64,000 nt of DNA from Bacillus sp. E(2018) (lineage in GTDB: Bacteria; Bacillota; Bacilli; Bacillales; Fictibacillaceae). Below the pieces are notes generated by a model, which was not told the DNA's origin, ran no database searches, and saw only the letters and a list, made by a program, of their open reading frames with translations. The stretch is taken from assembly GCF_005503015.1 (NCBI RefSeq), contig NZ_SCOL01000001.1, forward strand, positions 1,674,001 to 1,738,000, given 5' to 3'. Of this stretch, positions 62,669 through 64,000 are shown piece after piece (position 1 is the stretch's first letter; every line of letters starts with the position of its first letter). The position numbers were made by a program, and so were the translations under genes.

Positions 62669-62950
62669 TCAACAACAGTCATCCTGTCCGAGCATGACAA
62701 GACCAGATCCAAATTTAGAATCTTCAAAGTCTAGTTTTAATGTGGAAGTCTGCTCTTTGATTCTTGGATCAAATGCCACTCGAATCCCGTTGATTTCTTC
62801 AATAATATCTGAGTTTTCAGGCTCATCCAGAGCCAGGCCAAGCTTTGGTCCGCCTCAGCCCATTCCTGAGAAGTAAACTCTTATTCCATTGGCGTTATTC
62901 ATTTCAAGCACTTCTTCTATATATTTCTTTGCGCTTAATGTTATATCCAT
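62669..62950 (-). CDS. HesB/IscA-like selenoprotein (in-frame UGA)
   Basis: 93 aa if UGA at 62855-62857 is read as Sec32. Starts MDITLSAKKYIEEVLEMNN; the core is GMG-U-GGPKLGLALDEP, where HesB-like proteins have GxGCGGP; then GIRVAFDPRI and the tail GQDDCC. Family members bind or carry Fe-S clusters or metal via these cysteines. HesB-like proteins are a recognised bacterial selenoprotein family. The gene has GAGGTGA before the ATG, and a GGCUC-UGGAU-GAGCC hairpin lies 20 bases after the UGA. Ordinary ORF callers would miss it. Confidence 0.85.
62820..62834 (-). promoter_or_regulatory. Bacterial SECIS-like hairpin 2
   Basis: mRNA stem GGCUC / GAGCC, loop UGGAU, G at loop position 2. The loop begins 25 bases after the UGA, within the bSECIS range. 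Confidence 0.65.
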
Positions 62951-63051
62951 AACCATCACCTCTTACAAGAAGTATAACGCAGATGTGTGGTCATCGTCTA
63001 AGAAAGGACTTTATCTATTGAAAATATAATTAAACTTAGGTAGGTTACACA

Positions 63052-63120
63052 TAATTCCTATGTCCACCCACAGTGGACACAAACACGTAAAGTGTAATTG
63101 TCTAGGGACTGTCCCCCCCT
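63052..63120. repeat. REP-like multi-hairpin element
   Basis: On the minus strand: GGGACAGTCCC (perfect palindrome), ACAC/GTGT, and TGTCCAC-TGTGG-GTGGACA. The compact set of three small palindromes resembles REP/RAYT-type or MITE ends found in Bacillaceae. It overlaps the last codons of the 64-aa ORF. Confidence 0.5.
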
Positions 63121-63296
63121 CGCAGTTGTTTCAGTACTTGCTCGATATCTTTAGGTGTAAATCCACAGATTTCCATCGCTTCAGACACTTTCGCAGCGAT
63201 ATTTTCTTTCCCTTGGTGTTCTTTAATGCGTAGAAGCAACTCATTCACTTTTGCCGCATTATATGTTTCATGGTAACTCTTAATAAATGTATCCAT
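63102..63296 (-). CDS. Small hypothetical protein, 64 aa
   Basis: Helical, charged, starts MDTFIKSYHETYNAAKVNELL; GFTPKDIEQVLKQL near the end could be a small helix-turn-helix. AAAGGAG before the ATG. The last residues (RGGDSP) are encoded by the GGGACAGTCCC palindrome of an adjacent repeat, so the original C-terminus was probably replaced. Confidence 0.65.
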   Translation of the reverse strand: MDTFIKSYHETYNAAKVNELLLRIKEHQGKENIAAKVSEAMEICGFTPKDIEQVLKQLRGGDSP

Positions 63297-63385
63297 CTCA
63301 ATTCACTCCTTTCGTTTCTTTGCGGTAGCCATATATATGTTATGTACATCCCTCGTTAGAATTTGTCTATGCAATTATCTGAAAT

Positions 63386-63423
63386 AATAAAAAAAGCCTG
63401 ATACATAGTACCAGGCTTTTAGA
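63386..63423 (-). terminator. Terminator after the DedA gene
   Basis: Minus strand AAAAGCCTGgtAC / GTatCAGGCTTTT followed by T-run. Confidence 0.8.
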
Positions 63424-63448
63424 GATAGGGGTGTATTCATTGCAATGA

Positions 63449-64000
63449 CTATTTCTTCTTTACTTTATATAGAATGAACAAGAAGATGACAACTACGGCT
63501 ATAATCATGATTCCCCGTGTATAGGGAGCTGCGATTGTTTTAATATCTTCCCAGTTGGAACCAAGACGGCTACCCAATTCAATAAAGAAAATCGACCATG
63601 GAATAACAGCTAAGGTTGTAAACAATGTAAACTTAGCGAATGACATTTTTGCAATCCCAGCTGGAATGCTGATGGCATGTCTTACAACCGGAATAAATCG
63701 TGCAAAAAAGATGACGCCTGTTCCATATTTATTGAACCATCTTTCGGATAAGTCAATCTGCTTTTTAGAGATTAGTACATACTTCCCATACTTTTCAAGG
63801 AACGGACGGCCACCGTAGTAGCCCATCCAATACAAGAAGAGCTGTGCTAATGTTCCTCCGATCGTACCGGCAATCACACTCAACGTGAAGTTCAAGTGTC
63901 CCTGAGACACCATATATCCTCCATAAGATAACACTAGCTCACTTGGGATCACTTCTACCATCAGACCAAGCGCGATCCCTAAGTGTCCTAAACTCATAAT
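63449..64000 (-). CDS. DedA-family membrane protein (5' end cut by the window)
   Basis: At least 182 aa with the VTT/DedA core: VIPSELVLSYGGYMVSQGHL, GTIGGTLAQLFLYWMGYYGGRP, FFARFIPVVRHAISIPAG (the conserved FxRxxPxxR) and several membrane helices. DedA proteins flip or recycle undecaprenyl phosphate or phospholipids. An ATG occurs at 63997, but family members have about 15-20 more N-terminal residues, so the start probably lies beyond the window. Confidence 0.9.
   Translation of the reverse strand: MMSLGHLGIALGLMVEVIPSELVLSYGGYMVSQGHLNFTLSVIAGTIGGTLAQLFLYWMGYYGGRPFLEKYGKYVLISKKQIDLSERWFNKYGTGVIFFARFIPVVRHAISIPAGIAKMSFAKFTLFTTLAVIPWSIFFIELGSRLGSNWEDIKTIAAPYTRGIMIIAVVVIFLFILYKVKKK

Noticed and set aside
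62589-62876. Plus-strand open frame of 95 aa over the HesB-like region
   Set aside because: It is antisense to the HesB-like gene, starts inside the nuclease gene and crosses a strong bidirectional terminator. No ribosome binding site.

Overview
The window reads as a contiguous piece of a low-GC, endospore-forming Bacillaceae chromosome. The evidence is a gerA-type germinant receptor operon, AddAB instead of RecBCD, an RsbR-type stressosome protein, strong AGGAGG-type ribosome binding sites with frequent GTG and TTG starts, and Fur-, SigL- (sigma-54) and SigD-type promoters. Overall protein style suggests Fictibacillus or a near relative; that genus guess is inference. No rRNA, tRNA, prophage, complete insertion sequence or CRISPR array was seen.

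Layout. 1-3.8 kb: germinant receptor operon (A, B and C subunits). 3.9-15.7 kb: addB-addA-sbcD-sbcC double-strand-break repair operon on the minus strand. 15.9-18.3 kb: two diguanylate cyclase genes, the upstream one behind a clear c-di-GMP-I (GEMM) riboswitch. 18.3-21.6 kb: small kinase-like, YhjD-like, WYL-like, RsbR-like, amidase and tiny membrane-protein genes. 21.7-23.9 kb: MarR regulator plus 14-helix drug exporter. 23.9-25.4 kb: a GNAT gene between two inverted copies of a dispersed repeat. 25.4-30.1 kb: MgtE, DoxX, methionine aminopeptidase, VTT-domain, small membrane and PNPOx-like genes. 30.1-35.1 kb: a transporter-iadA operon with a -24/-12 promoter and its divergent sigma-54 activator, followed by a 20-bp tandem repeat. 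35.3-41.8 kb: a 4-hydroxyphenylacetate (homoprotocatechuate) meta-cleavage operon headed by a GntR/FCD regulator. 41.9-54.7 kb: mixed housekeeping genes (ComFB-like, cold shock, chemoreceptor with a SigD promoter, Nudix, metalloprotease, TOPRIM-only protein, MFS, DsbA/FrnE, deoxynucleoside kinase, CorA, cupin). 54.9-59.7 kb: Fur-controlled siderophore uptake with a FhuF-type reductase. 60-64 kb: cupredoxin lipoprotein, nuclease, DedA and two genes with in-frame UGA codons.

The most striking content is at 61.2-63.0 kb. Two unrelated genes, a secreted AhpC/TlpA-like thiol lipoprotein and a HesB/IscA-like protein, each carry a single in-frame UGA exactly at the redox or metal-binding cysteine position. 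Each UGA is followed at bacterial SECIS distance by a short hairpin with G in the first two loop bases. They are best read as selenoproteins, which implies a Sec-decoding system elsewhere in this genome. Second is a c-di-GMP circuit: a c-di-GMP riboswitch controls a diguanylate cyclase that lacks an I-site, and a ComFB-family protein (a proposed c-di-GMP receptor family) lies elsewhere in the window. Third is a complete SigL regulatory unit for isoaspartyl-dipeptide use.
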